Shown: positions 15,448 through 25,332, numbered from the stretch's first letter. The stretch is DNA of 64,000 bases from Caldisericales bacterium (GCA_012517765.1 JAAYUI010000010.1:62001-126000), one strand, 5' to 3'. Notes: generated from the sequence alone by a model not told the origin. Translations and numbers: made by a program.

Positions 15448-18400
15448 TCCATCTTCAGTTTGACTGTTACTATCCTGTTCTTGCCATCCCAGGTGACCTG
15501 GGCCCCAAGTTGTTCCGAAATAAACCTCACAGGTACATATGTCCTGCCACCCTGAATTATTGGCGGAGCATCAAGCTGGACCATTGTTCCACCTGATATC
15601 GCATAATCTCTGCCGACCCAGAGGAAAATGACAAGTTTTCCTTTTGTGAAGGTGACCATTTTGGTATCACCATCCCAGGCAACTGTGGCCCCCAGAGATT
15701 CAGCAAGAAACCTGAATGGAACCATGACTCTTCCATTTTTCAACTGGATGGGTGGCGATGTAATCTGTGTTGCTTCACCATCAACTGTTGCAGTGTAGCT
15801 CCCTACTTGCATTACGATGGTCTTGTATTTTGTCCTCGGAACAACATTGAAAGTGAATGATTTAGTATTGTTGTCAAACCGGACCTCACCCTCGGACTCA
15901 ATGCTTGCGATCAGCACCATGTCACCAGAACCCTGGGGAAGTGGAGCCAGGAAAGAAATGCTTTTACCTGTTTTTGGCTGGAGACCATCCAGTTGTATTC
16001 TTTTGAAGAGGTTCTGCCTGTCCCTTGTGTTCCAGTAAAACGCAACGGTAAACGGGCCAGAAGGAATTTGTGACTTGTTCTCAACGTAGGCATCAACTGT
16101 CACTGCTTCGCCCTCATTGGGTTTTATCGGGTACACAGTGACCTGCTTCATTTCCAGGTCAAGAAATTCACTCAGGTCAAAAACAAAAGCATTACCTCCG
16201 CCTGAGCATACAAAGGAGATGATTGTTATCCCGCCTTTGACAGCGAAAGAAGACGGCGTGCTTGAAGATGAGGAAAGCGGTGCGCCACCTAGGGCAATTG
16301 CAACTGAGGCGCAAAGACCTTTTGGTCCCTGGCAGAGCATTCTCACTTTTGAATCCGTCTTCTCAATCCAGGGCACGGCGCAGGTTGAAACAAACAGTCT
16401 CGGTGGTTTGAGATCTGCAACCGGGATGGTTATCGGGTAGTCATTTTTTGGAAATTCCCCAGCCTGTTCAACTCTTGACCATGAAAAACACGCTTCTATC
16501 TGGTCTTTTTCAGCTTCACAATATTGACACGGGGGTTTTGGAGCATCTTTCTTGAGTTCACTAAATAATAATGCCGAGCCTGTCGAAATGTCGCCATCAT
16601 AAAGCATGATGTGACCAGAACCAGCCTTGTAGACTTTGCCAAGTCCAACTTCATACAACCCAAATTCTCTGGCCACAATTCTACCCAGCGAGGTCCTTGG
16701 GCCCCACCAGACCTCATTTTTGAATCTTCCATCACCAAGCCTGAAAAGAACATTTCCACCTTTTTCTATCCACTCCTTGATGGCAGAGAGCTCGTCATCT
16801 GTAAGGAATGTGGTTGTTTCATCAACAAAAGCTTCACTGACTCCGGCAAAATCCTGGATCTGGAACGGCCTGCAAAAATATCCATTCTGGGCCAATTGTA
16901 ATATCCAGTCCGGGTGCTGGTTCTGTATGTCAAACTGTTGTGCCCAGACAGAACTGTCAGCAACTATCTGTACGAAGCTGGTTTTGGTCGCTACCGGTTT
17001 GTCAGGAAGAGACAGCGGCCTGTTTCCTGAAACAGATGTCCCCAGCAAGAACCCGCTTTCCCTGACCCCAGCAATGTATGCCCTGGAAGTCTTTTCATCA
17101 GATACATAAACAAAAATCCCGCGCCCTATAATCCCGGCGTCCCTGAATCCTGCATAAAAACCCATCTGGTCTGACGCAAACGCAGGAGGTATAACAGTGA
17201 CCCTGTCAAACTCCTTAAGCAAAAGGTAAGGGACAATCGCCCTGTCAGGTGAGTATGGTGACGGGACTGTCACAGCAACTTTAAGCCCCTTTTCCCTGGC
17301 CAGTTTTATGGCTTCTTTTCCAAAACTCTCAACCCTATTGCAGCAAAACATTCCAGCTTTGTATGCCAGATTGTCATCGGTCTCGATATTTCCCCAGAGC
17401 CTCTTTGCGTAGATCTGGAAAGCATCGACTATCTCCGGTTTTGAAAGGTCGGCCATCCTTATCGCGCAATAATCCAGAACAATGCCAGTAAAACCTTCTG
17501 CCTCTCCTATCCAGGTTTTAAGCCCAGCCACTGGATCTCTTTCAAGAAGGAACTTACCAAAAGGGACGATAAGGTTCGTGTCCCCAAACCTTATGGCTTG
17601 AGAAACAAGTTGTGGATCATAAATATCCTGGTTCAGGATTCCTGGCCATGGTTTTCTAGTTATGTTCGCACAAAATGGAGAAAATTTGGGGGTCGAAAAA
17701 CCAAGCGAATCAGGGTATCCGTCTGAATTGGAATCATAATATGACGGGTTGACTCCAAGGAAGCGCTCAACATCATCATCCAGTCCGTCATTATCGGTGT
17801 CAAGCGGCATTATGTCTATGTAATCATTCTGTTCGTCAAAATCGGTAAATGCCCTGTCTGCATCAGTACCATAGGCCATCTCAAAGCAGGATGGCAGATT
17901 GTCCTCGTCGGGGTCCTGGTCAATACCCCAAGAATATAGCTTGCCAGAGCCCTGTAGTTTTACTTCGTTCAAAGATTGTGGAACCTTTGTGAACAAACAT
18001 CCTGAAAGATTGTATGTTTCAAGACCTTCAGCTTTTATTGAAGAAATATCCTCGGCCTGGCACCAGAAAATGGAATCGGCATGGGATGGCAACTTAAAAA
18101 CAACTGGCTCATCTTTACTTAAAACAGCCTCTTTTACAAAACCTGGAAAAATCATCTTTGAAAGTTCAGTCTGGAGGTCCATGCACGAAAGACCAAAATA
18201 TATCGAAACCCTTATTATCTTAAGCTCTCCAGTTGCCCTCAGGACAATTGAAGAGGCCAGATCGTTGGCTGTCATCAGGCCGTAGGTAAATTCTCCTGAT
18301 TTCATGAGTTCTACATTCTCTGGGGCACCCCCAGAGGCAAGAAGTACTTTCATGTCCCCGATGCTTTCAATTACAACACCAAGAGGACCAGCTTCGGCTT

Positions 18401-19025
18401 GGTTTACTTTATACCTTACTTCATCACCCTTGGACAACCCCCTGCCACCACCAGGAAGAAGGATTGATGAACCAGCACTGTCCAGGTATGCCTGTTCTGT
18501 GGGTGTCCCAGGGTAAATCTCGACACCTCTCCGGACATAGAGCTTCCAGAGGGCAAAGGGTTTTGAGGAACCTTTCTTTTTCGAGAACCTTACACGCAAT
18601 GGCGAACCGCTGGAAGCATCGAGCCTCAACTGGCGCTTCATCCTTACGGAAATGTCCTCGTCAATCTGGCCTGATTCAAAGTATTGCCTTAATGGTTCGC
18701 CATTGAGAGAGGCCTCAATGACAATACTGCCGGAAGTTTCCACCTCCAGCAGTATTGGACCTTCACCATCAAATCTTATCTTGTATTCAAAAAAACCCGT
18801 TGATCTCCTTGAGCAACCCTCTATCCACGTTTCCTGTGCCTGGTCAAGATAGAGACCCTCCATTTGGGAGCATGGAATTATCAGTGCAGACGTGATGCCA
18901 AGCGAGGACGCTTTTTCAGCGTTCCTGGCCGGAACAACAGCGCAGGCAAAAACCAAAAGGGCCGAAAGACTAAGCGTCGTCCAGAACTTTAATGCCTGGA
19001 AGCTCCTTCCCTTCAAGGAATTCAA
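15444..19025 (-). CDS. Large secreted multidomain protein with Ca-binding loops, CARDB and stalk domain
   Basis: About 1193 residues, function unknown. A signal peptide (about 13-36) is followed by a beta-rich region. Asp-rich calcium loops of the type-3 thrombospondin kind (DPDEDN, DTDNDGLDDD, DSNSDGYPD) lie at about 371-440. A possible TIM-barrel-like region (490-670), a glutamine-amidotransferase-like segment (700-800, EWIEKGGNVLFRLGDG), a CARDB domain (about 960-1065) and a copper-amine-oxidase-N-like stalk repeat pair (1075-1193, MVPFRFLAESLGATVAWDG and YVPVRFISEQLGAQVTWDG) follow. I start at TTG 19025 after AGGAGGAGGGG, inside the pgk 3' end; TTG 19016 is an alternative. It is the third gene after gap-pgk. 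Its stop overlaps the convergent anti-sigma stop. Confidence 0.85.
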   Translation of the reverse strand: MNSLKGRSFQALKFWTTLSLSALLVFACAVVPARNAEKASSLGITSALIIPCSQMEGLYLDQAQETWIEGCSRRSTGFFEYKIRFDGEGPILLEVETSGSIVIEASLNGEPLRQYFESGQIDEDISVRMKRQLRLDASSGSPLRVRFSKKKGSSKPFALWKLYVRRGVEIYPGTPTEQAYLDSAGSSILLPGGGRGLSKGDEVRYKVNQAEAGPLGVVIESIGDMKVLLASGGAPENVELMKSGEFTYGLMTANDLASSIVLRATGELKIIRVSIYFGLSCMDLQTELSKMIFPGFVKEAVLSKDEPVVFKLPSHADSIFWCQAEDISSIKAEGLETYNLSGCLFTKVPQSLNEVKLQGSGKLYSWGIDQDPDEDNLPSCFEMAYGTDADRAFTDFDEQNDYIDIMPLDTDNDGLDDDVERFLGVNPSYYDSNSDGYPDSLGFSTPKFSPFCANITRKPWPGILNQDIYDPQLVSQAIRFGDTNLIVPFGKFLLERDPVAGLKTWIGEAEGFTGIVLDYCAIRMADLSKPEIVDAFQIYAKRLWGNIETDDNLAYKAGMFCCNRVESFGKEAIKLAREKGLKVAVTVPSPYSPDRAIVPYLLLKEFDRVTVIPPAFASDQMGFYAGFRDAGIIGRGIFVYVSDEKTSRAYIAGVRESGFLLGTSVSGNRPLSLPDKPVATKTSFVQIVADSSVWAQQFDIQNQHPDWILQLAQNGYFCRPFQIQDFAGVSEAFVDETTTFLTDDELSAIKEWIEKGGNVLFRLGDGRFKNEVWWGPRTSLGRIVAREFGLYEVGLGKVYKAGSGHIMLYDGDISTGSALLFSELKKDAPKPPCQYCEAEKDQIEACFSWSRVEQAGEFPKNDYPITIPVADLKPPRLFVSTCAVPWIEKTDSKVRMLCQGPKGLCASVAIALGGAPLSSSSSTPSSFAVKGGITIISFVCSGGGNAFVFDLSEFLDLEMKQVTVYPIKPNEGEAVTVDAYVENKSQIPSGPFTVAFYWNTRDRQNLFKRIQLDGLQPKTGKSISFLAPLPQGSGDMVLIASIESEGEVRFDNNTKSFTFNVVPRTKYKTIVMQVGSYTATVDGEATQITSPPIQLKNGRVMVPFRFLAESLGATVAWDGDTKMVTFTKGKLVIFLWVGRDYAISGGTMVQLDAPPIIQGGRTYVPVRFISEQLGAQVTWDGKNRIVTVKLKMD

Positions 19026-20151
19026 GCGATGCCCCTCCTCCTGTCGATACGTGCGTGAACTGGTTCGTGAACCCAAACTTTGCCGCAGCGGCCGCAGAAT
19101 CACCTCCACCGATAACAGACACCCTGACTCCGCCAGCCACGCACTTCATGACGGTCTTGGTGCCCCCGGCAAAACGTTCGTCCTCGAACACGCCTAAAGG
19201 TCCATTCCACACGACTGTTTCGCATTTTGCAAGTTCATCGCAGAACATTTTTGAGGTTTTCGGGCCTATATCAACGCCTTCCATTCTATCTGGAATGCCG
19301 TTTTCGGAGATTTTTATGTTTGTGGGTTTTTTGTAGTTGTCTGCAACAATATTGTCAACAGGCAGCAAGACCTTTTTCCTTTTTTTCCTGCACTCATCAA
19401 GGAATATCCTGCAACTGTCTATCATATCATTCTGGACGAGTGATGTGCCAATACCAATACCCTGTGAGGCCATGAAAGTAAACGACATCCCGCCACCAAT
19501 GACTATCAAGTCAGCGATTTTCTCGAGATTGTAAACAACCTTTATTTTGTCAGAAACTTTGGCCCCACCAAAAACAACGGCAAACGGCCTTTTGGGATTT
19601 TCCGTGGTGTCACCAAGATACTTGAGTTCTTTCACCAAAAGCAGTCCTGCAACGGCCGGTTTCAAGATCAGGGGAACTCCATAGATGCTGGCGTGCTTTC
19701 TGTGGCAAGTGCCAAATGCGTCATTTACATAGATCTCACCAAGCGAGGCGAGTTCCCTGGAGAACGATTCGTCACATTCCTCTTCTTCTTTGTGAAATCT
19801 GAGGTTCTCCAGCACCAGCGCCTCTCCAGGCATGAGCGAACCAACCATCGAACCAACCTGGCCACCAACACAGTCAGACGCCATCTTTATGGGTTTGTTA
19901 ATCAATTCCCTCAAGTGTTCTGCAATTGGTTTTAATGAGTACTGCTCGACATATTTGCCGTCAGGTCTCCCCTGATGTGAACAGATAATAAGCTTTGCGC
20001 CACGATCCAGCAGGTGGGTAATCGTGGGCATGGTGGCAGTGATTCTCGTATCATCAACAATTTTTCCGTTTTCAACAGGTGAATTGAAGTCGGCCCTGAG
20101 CAACACCCTTTTGTTGAAAACGTCAACGCCTTCAACAGTGCGCTTCTTCAC
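18970..20151 (-). CDS. pgk: Phosphoglycerate kinase
   Basis: 393 residues; transfers phosphate from 1,3-bisphosphoglycerate to ADP. Motifs are intact: RVLLRADFNSPVENG, the basic-patch HQGRPDG, LENLRFHKEEE, FVNDAFGTCHRKHAS-type region, GGAKVSDKI, WNGPLGVFED and GGGDSAAAA. The C-terminal STGGGASLEFLEGKELPG is present. The GTG start immediately follows the gap stop (TGAGTG), with AGAGGTG inside the gap end. It is monofunctional; no fused triose-phosphate isomerase. Confidence 0.98.
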   Translation of the reverse strand: MKKRTVEGVDVFNKRVLLRADFNSPVENGKIVDDTRITATMPTITHLLDRGAKLIICSHQGRPDGKYVEQYSLKPIAEHLRELINKPIKMASDCVGGQVGSMVGSLMPGEALVLENLRFHKEEEECDESFSRELASLGEIYVNDAFGTCHRKHASIYGVPLILKPAVAGLLLVKELKYLGDTTENPKRPFAVVFGGAKVSDKIKVVYNLEKIADLIVIGGGMSFTFMASQGIGIGTSLVQNDMIDSCRIFLDECRKKRKKVLLPVDNIVADNYKKPTNIKISENGIPDRMEGVDIGPKTSKMFCDELAKCETVVWNGPLGVFEDERFAGGTKTVMKCVAGGVRVSVIGGGDSAAAAAKFGFTNQFTHVSTGGGASLEFLEGKELPGIKVLDDA

Positions 20152-21159
20152 TCACACACCTCTTGTTGCCAGTATGTCGACGACTTCTGCAGACCTGACT
20201 GAATAACCCCATTCATTGTCGTACCATATGAGCACCTTGGCCATGTTGTTGCCAACAACCATCGTTGAGAGTGCATCGACAATTCCGGAATAGGTCGAGC
20301 CCTTGTAATCACTGGAAACAAGGGGTTCCCTGGAGTATCCGAGAATCCCTTTCAGTTTTCCTTTGCTGGCCTCTTCAAGTTTTTCGTTTATCTGCTCCAC
20401 GTTGCACTGTTTTTCCAGAGTGCACACAAAATCGGTTATTGAAACGACAGACGTCGGCACCCTGAGAGAGATACCAGTCATCCTGCCTTTAAGTTCAGGG
20501 ATTACCTTTCCAACAGCTTCGGCAGCACCGGTTGTTGTTGGAATTATATTCGTGGCAGCATTCCTGGCCCTCCTCAAGTCCTTGTGGGGGGCATCAAGAA
20601 TCTTCTGGTCATTTGTATAGGCGTGGACTGTCGTCATAAAACCATTCAGGATGCCAAAGTTCTCGTGAAGAACTTTGGCAACAGGCGCCAGGCTGTTTGT
20701 TGTGCAGGAAGCGTTTGAAACAATGTGGTGAATTTTTGGGTCGTAGTAGTCGCAGTTCACACCGCGGAGGATCATGTAGTCCGGGTCTTTCATCGGGGCA
20801 GAAACCATGACTTTTCTCGCCCCCTTGTCAAGATGGACCTTTGCGTCCTTTCCGTTTGCAAACTTGCCGGTGCTCTCCACAACGATGTCCACCTTCATCT
20901 CATTCCAGGGGAGCTCAAGCGGGGAAAGAACTTTCAGGCACCTGGTCCGCTTGCCGCAACATGTAAAGGTGTCTTTTTCAAGAGTGATCTCATGACCGTA
21001 AACGCCATAGTTGCTGTCGTATTTGAGAAGATGAACGAGTGTTTCAGGGTCTGTTATGTCATTGACCGCAACTATGTCGTGCTGTGGGAAATATTCGGAA
21101 ATGGCCTTGTAGACTTGCCTTCCAATCCTTCCGAATCCGTTGATAGCAATTCTAGCCAT
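20152..21159 (-). CDS. gap: Glyceraldehyde-3-phosphate dehydrogenase
   Basis: 335 residues; oxidises glyceraldehyde-3-phosphate to 1,3-bisphosphoglycerate. The Rossmann loop is NGFGRIGRQVYKA. The catalytic Cys is in SNASCTTNSLAPV, with TTVHAYTNDQ and GRMTGISLRVPTSVVS following. VNDITDPETLVHLLKYDSNY is conventional and fits NAD specificity (inference). GGAGGTGAAAG precedes the ATG. It is the first gene of the gap-pgk unit. Confidence 0.98.
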   Translation of the reverse strand: MARIAINGFGRIGRQVYKAISEYFPQHDIVAVNDITDPETLVHLLKYDSNYGVYGHEITLEKDTFTCCGKRTRCLKVLSPLELPWNEMKVDIVVESTGKFANGKDAKVHLDKGARKVMVSAPMKDPDYMILRGVNCDYYDPKIHHIVSNASCTTNSLAPVAKVLHENFGILNGFMTTVHAYTNDQKILDAPHKDLRRARNAATNIIPTTTGAAEAVGKVIPELKGRMTGISLRVPTSVVSITDFVCTLEKQCNVEQINEKLEEASKGKLKGILGYSREPLVSSDYKGSTYSGIVDALSTMVVGNNMAKVLIWYDNEWGYSVRSAEVVDILATRGV

Positions 21160-21177
21160 CTTTCACCTCCAGAACCG

Positions 21178-21205
21178 ATTATGCGCGCCAAAGAATATTT
21201 TTCAA
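21178..21205 (-). promoter_or_regulatory. Putative promoter for gap-pgk
   Basis: Minus strand: TTGAAA (21200-21205), 16-base spacer, CATAAT (21178-21183). Each box differs from consensus at one position. Predicted start is about 12 bases before the gap ATG. The remaining spacer up to 21298 is AT-rich with only a weak bulged hairpin after the upstream gene. Confidence 0.6.
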
Positions 21206-21298
21206 CAGTCGCAAAATTCTAGGCAAATCCACACGAATTCAAAAATTTCGCAATTAACCATTTTTCTGGTAATAATTTTTTATAAGGTAAGAGTATTT

Positions 21299-24200
21299 CT
21301 ATTCGCAAGGCTCGAGGACCATATCTGTAGCAAAATACTCGTGTTTTTCATTGTTGAATGTACCCTCGATCCAATAACAGGAAAATAATTTGATATCCTT
21401 GCACTTCATAAAGGATGGAGGATGGAGCAAAAACACTTCCCCATTGTTATCAGCAGCGCAATAACACTTTTGATCAATTTCATCAACACCAACAATTTTT
21501 ATCTTTAGGCCATCTGATGATCTATTTTTCTTCGACGCTACCAAATAGATACTTTTTTCTTGCTCATCAATATATCCGCTAAAATCCCAATTGTGACCAA
21601 TATGATAATCAGCGCTGCTCCTACTGCTACTTAAAAATACAATATAGTCACTTTGAATAGTACGTATCCTTATATATCTATATCCGCCAGCCAGTGCATC
21701 GTTGATTTCGAGAATTCTCCCTGTTCTTTTTTCAATTGCACCACAATTGGTTTTTTCAATTGTTTTGGCTTTAATTTTGGTTACATTTGATTCTTTATTA
21801 TCATCCAGATCACCTTTTACTAAGCAACAATCGCCAACCCCAATTTTTGTACATTCGAAATCATTCTGGGGAGGAGTAACCAAATAATATCTTTTTTTGC
21901 AAATACCAACATATTGATTTTTATCGCAATCAACAGCCGTAATGAAAAGTTTTAAACTGGGATCTTCCTCTTTGCATTGAACTTTTTTTACATCATAACC
22001 TTCAATAATTTTTGTTTCTGGAAAATCAACTCCTTCGATTTCCAGACAAGCGCCTTCTTCAATTGAATTGCAATCTAACGTTTTTGGATACAAAAGGTCC
22101 CAATAAATACTATCATAAAACACTCTCAAATGCTTATTATCGCAATCTTTTTTGGTGACTTTTGCATAGAAATGTTCGGTAGGCGGACATTTGACCCTGA
22201 CTATTTGTGAAGCGACTATCATTTTGTCAGGATTTTCAGAGGTAGATGCCAAGGAATTTAAAATCCCGGTCACCTGCACACAATCACCAACAGTAATTTT
22301 CGAGCAATCAATGGGTTTTGGGGTTGTAACAGAAACATATTGTCCCTGCCATCTTCCAACAAAAAATGGTTCCTTGGCATTGCAGAACACATCGTAAACG
22401 TACATGTCAAATGTCTGCTTTGTTTTTGCACATTCTATTACAGTAACCGACTTGGCTTCCCAAAGTCCTGCTTGTGCAGGATCAGGCCAACCTTCAACCT
22501 CAACACAGATCGGGCTGGAAAGCTTTTTTAATGGAGCACAGTTATAGTATTCTGGCAGTTTGACTTTTCGAACTGTCCCTTCAACGTCTACCTGTAAAAA
22601 TCGCTTATCGCACTCATCTTTTTCGATCCTGCCAGAAAATCTTTGTGGCTGTTCATCCTGGCACCTCGAAAGTTCAACTATTTCGCCTTTTACAACATTG
22701 TCTTGGCCGATTCTGCCACAAACATTTATGCAATTTCGAGTAGATATCATTTTGCAATCAAATGAATCAGGAAGAATAACCACCAGATCAGAGCCATCAG
22801 GCCCAATACAAACTATGTTGTGTTCCTCGCAGGATGTATTTTTGACTTTCAATCCTTTGCGACAAACAATACCACAGCTTGCATCAGGTGTTTTTGCCAG
22901 ATTTATCAAATAGGATTCATCGTTTATCTTTTTCACGCATACTGAATAGCACAGGCCTGTTTTTATCGAATTGCACAGGGACCAGTCATTTACTCTCAGC
23001 TGTCCTTTTCTGTCACCCATTTCATATTCAAGTTTTTTGCCGGTGCAATCTACCTTCGTTATTCTTATGGTCCATAAATTGGCACCATTGCAATCAAGAT
23101 TCTGGAAGCATTCCTCCGGCCCGACTTCGGTGATCCAGTTTGCCATGTATAAACCAGTCGGGTCTTTTGTGACACAGGCCTTCACACAACGGTCTTCCTT
23201 TAGCCTTATGCAGTCCTGTTCGGTCACCCTTATGATTATGTCCCCGAGATTGTCATTCTGGCTAATAACTACGACTTGTTTTGAACAGTCAATTGACTTG
23301 ATGGTGCCAGCAACAAGCTGGCCACTGCACCTGTACCTGCACTCTATTGGCCTGAAGCGCGTGGCAATACTTTCCGTCTGCTGGCCGGGTTTTTTGATCT
23401 CTTCAATGCAAATTTCATAGCATTTTCCAGCTTCCAGCGGACAGAATTCCGGCAACACGAATTTTATTTTCATTTGCTCCATCGTTGCCATCTTTGTGCA
23501 GTAGATAATTTTTGCCGCGCAATCCACCCTGTCTATCCTTACCTGGACAATTTCTCCCGGGCACTCATTTTCACACTCGGTGTACGGTTTGACTTTAAGG
23601 GCTACAAAACGGTTACCAGACTTGATCACACAAGCTTCCGCGCATTCAGGCATCGAAGCCGATATGTCCTCGCAATCCCTTGGGAATATCGCGACTTCGA
23701 CATATTTATCACCCTGCGCAATGCTCATGCTAAGCGAAGCACAATCAATCTTCACCAGTTTGCCCCTTATGAGAGAACCTTCACAGGAAGAGGAGTCGCA
23801 AGGGAAAGCATAGAAAACCGATGAAACAAGCTTTCCGTCTACTTCTTTTGCGCAGAATCTGGCACAATAACCAACCGAGAGATCTGCACAGTCAAAGTTG
23901 CTGTTCCCAATTGAAACAGTTTTTGACTGACCATCATCCAGTGCAACAGTCAGAATTCCGTTTGTGCAATCAAAATCGCGCACTGTCCCCGAATACCACT
24001 TGCCATCACAAACAATGTCAATCTGACCTTTCTTGCATGGCACCATATCAAAAATGATTGTATTTATGTATTTTTCACCGGGTGGGTTTTTGATGACCAT
24101 TCCGGCCGCGAAAACACAATCTCCCGGTTTTAGCCCGGCCAGCATCCTGATGTGAGCCCTATCGACCCTGACATCAATTTTTTCCCCGCCCTCAAACTTG

Positions 24201-25285
24201 ATGTTGGCTGAAGCGCTTAGAACGTCAGATCTCTCTACTGTCCCAAATCCTGCAAAAGGCCCTTCCTGGCATTCGATCAAGGATGTGGAGTTTACAAAAA
24301 AGTATTCGTGTGTTCCCTTTCTCTTCCTCTCGCCTGAAATCTCGATGCAGTCGCCAACAACTGGTATGTAACTGCCAGACCCGCTCTGTCCAAAAACAAC
24401 AACGTAAGATTCGCCTTCAAAACCAAGCATCTCGGATATGCCCGCCCTGCTGTTGTAGCTAATAACCTTTCCCTTCAGTTTCTCATTGCAATCTGCCGGG
24501 AAAGTAAGCTGTGCCTGTTTAGTTTGGGCAAACCATTTGACATCGCCTTCACCAAAAGATTCAACCGGAAAACGGAGCGGAACAAAGGTCCTTCCGTCCT
24601 TTACAAATGGAACGACCTTGGGATCGCTTGGATCAATCTGGACTGGTTTGCCGTTGATTTTTGCCTGCGACTTACCAACCCACATCTCCACAACAGTATT
24701 TTTGTATGTAACAGTAACTTTTCTCTGGACCTGATCCCATTCGATTTTTCCGCCAAGCGGTTCTGTTACATACCTAAAAGCAAGATATGTTCTCCTGCCG
24801 ACAAGAAGGAATGGCGAACTCATGGTCTTTTTGATGCCATTGTGCAAATAATTCACACTGTCGACAACAAAAACAAGGACCGTCTTGCATTGTTCGATAA
24901 ATGACGGCGCTTGTGATATTGGCGAGGAACAAATTTCAACTGACCTGCCAAATTCAGTGGAGTTTTCATCAAGAGGAGCAACATAATAGCAATACTTGTT
25001 GTCATTCGGGATTGGTCCGTCATAAAAAACATTTCCAAAAACCCCAAAATCAGTCAGGGGTGCCCCATAAGTGCCATTTTCACCATCTTTGCGATAAACA
25101 TAATAACCGCCGGAAGCTCCTGGGACCCTCTCCCAGGTAAGCTTTATAAAACCATTTCCAGCTTCGGCCCCAAGATCAAAACCATCTACAAATGCCGTTT
25201 TGGATGCCAAAATTGTATTTTGTACCGGAACAAAAACTTGAAAAACAATAGCCATACAAGACAACAATGAAATAATTTTACTCAT
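21299..25285 (-). CDS. Giant secreted protein: FnIII-like, stalk domain and about 14 cysteine-patterned OB-like repeats
   Basis: 1328 residues. A signal peptide (about 1-28) is followed by a fibronectin-III-like domain (about 33-120, with YYVYRKDGENGTY) and a copper-amine-oxidase-N-like stalk pair (about 135-262). About 14 tandem repeats of roughly 70 residues then run to the end (270-1328). Each repeat begins with a strand such as GTVRDFDC, then a second Cys before an [IL]xxGxCxxxC element, and ends with a Cys. They resemble DUF5666-like beta modules with added cysteines. The ATG is preceded by AAGGGGGT. It appears to be a single-gene unit. Function unknown; a surface or periplasmic structural, binding or metal/redox role is possible but unproven. 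Confidence 0.88.
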   Translation of the reverse strand: MSKIISLLSCMAIVFQVFVPVQNTILASKTAFVDGFDLGAEAGNGFIKLTWERVPGASGGYYVYRKDGENGTYGAPLTDFGVFGNVFYDGPIPNDNKYCYYVAPLDENSTEFGRSVEICSSPISQAPSFIEQCKTVLVFVVDSVNYLHNGIKKTMSSPFLLVGRRTYLAFRYVTEPLGGKIEWDQVQRKVTVTYKNTVVEMWVGKSQAKINGKPVQIDPSDPKVVPFVKDGRTFVPLRFPVESFGEGDVKWFAQTKQAQLTFPADCNEKLKGKVISYNSRAGISEMLGFEGESYVVVFGQSGSGSYIPVVGDCIEISGERKRKGTHEYFFVNSTSLIECQEGPFAGFGTVERSDVLSASANIKFEGGEKIDVRVDRAHIRMLAGLKPGDCVFAAGMVIKNPPGEKYINTIIFDMVPCKKGQIDIVCDGKWYSGTVRDFDCTNGILTVALDDGQSKTVSIGNSNFDCADLSVGYCARFCAKEVDGKLVSSVFYAFPCDSSSCEGSLIRGKLVKIDCASLSMSIAQGDKYVEVAIFPRDCEDISASMPECAEACVIKSGNRFVALKVKPYTECENECPGEIVQVRIDRVDCAAKIIYCTKMATMEQMKIKFVLPEFCPLEAGKCYEICIEEIKKPGQQTESIATRFRPIECRYRCSGQLVAGTIKSIDCSKQVVVISQNDNLGDIIIRVTEQDCIRLKEDRCVKACVTKDPTGLYMANWITEVGPEECFQNLDCNGANLWTIRITKVDCTGKKLEYEMGDRKGQLRVNDWSLCNSIKTGLCYSVCVKKINDESYLINLAKTPDASCGIVCRKGLKVKNTSCEEHNIVCIGPDGSDLVVILPDSFDCKMISTRNCINVCGRIGQDNVVKGEIVELSRCQDEQPQRFSGRIEKDECDKRFLQVDVEGTVRKVKLPEYYNCAPLKKLSSPICVEVEGWPDPAQAGLWEAKSVTVIECAKTKQTFDMYVYDVFCNAKEPFFVGRWQGQYVSVTTPKPIDCSKITVGDCVQVTGILNSLASTSENPDKMIVASQIVRVKCPPTEHFYAKVTKKDCDNKHLRVFYDSIYWDLLYPKTLDCNSIEEGACLEIEGVDFPETKIIEGYDVKKVQCKEEDPSLKLFITAVDCDKNQYVGICKKRYYLVTPPQNDFECTKIGVGDCCLVKGDLDDNKESNVTKIKAKTIEKTNCGAIEKRTGRILEINDALAGGYRYIRIRTIQSDYIVFLSSSRSSADYHIGHNWDFSGYIDEQEKSIYLVASKKNRSSDGLKIKIVGVDEIDQKCYCAADNNGEVFLLHPPSFMKCKDIKLFSCYWIEGTFNNEKHEYFATDMVLEPCE
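21302..24478 (-). repeat. About 14 tandem ~70-aa coding repeats with conserved cysteines
   Basis: Repeat borders in protein residues are roughly 270-339, 345-417, 430-496, 505-571, 577-649, 655-726, 736-804, 811-875, 882-952, 958-1033, 1039-1104, 1110-1181, 1187-1258 and 1259-1327. Repeats 1-2 have only two cysteines and repeat 13 has none. Most of the others have four or five at equivalent places, including DC, GxC, CxxxC and a terminal C. The repeats are diverged at the DNA level, so they are old duplications. Confidence 0.8.
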
Positions 25286-25304
25286 GTTACCCCCTTGGAA
25301 CAGA

Positions 25305-25332
25305 TTTTATTGGCCAAACAACGAAATTGCAA
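25305..25332 (-). promoter_or_regulatory. Putative promoter for the repeat-protein gene
   Basis: Minus strand: TTGCAA (25327-25332), 16-base spacer, TAAAAT (25305-25310), about 20 bases upstream of the ATG at 25285. Confidence 0.45.

Noticed and set aside
18970..19025. The AGGAGGAGGGG inside pgk as a firm ribosome site.
   Set aside because: It encodes conserved pgk glycines, so it cannot be taken as proof of the start; kept only as the best choice.
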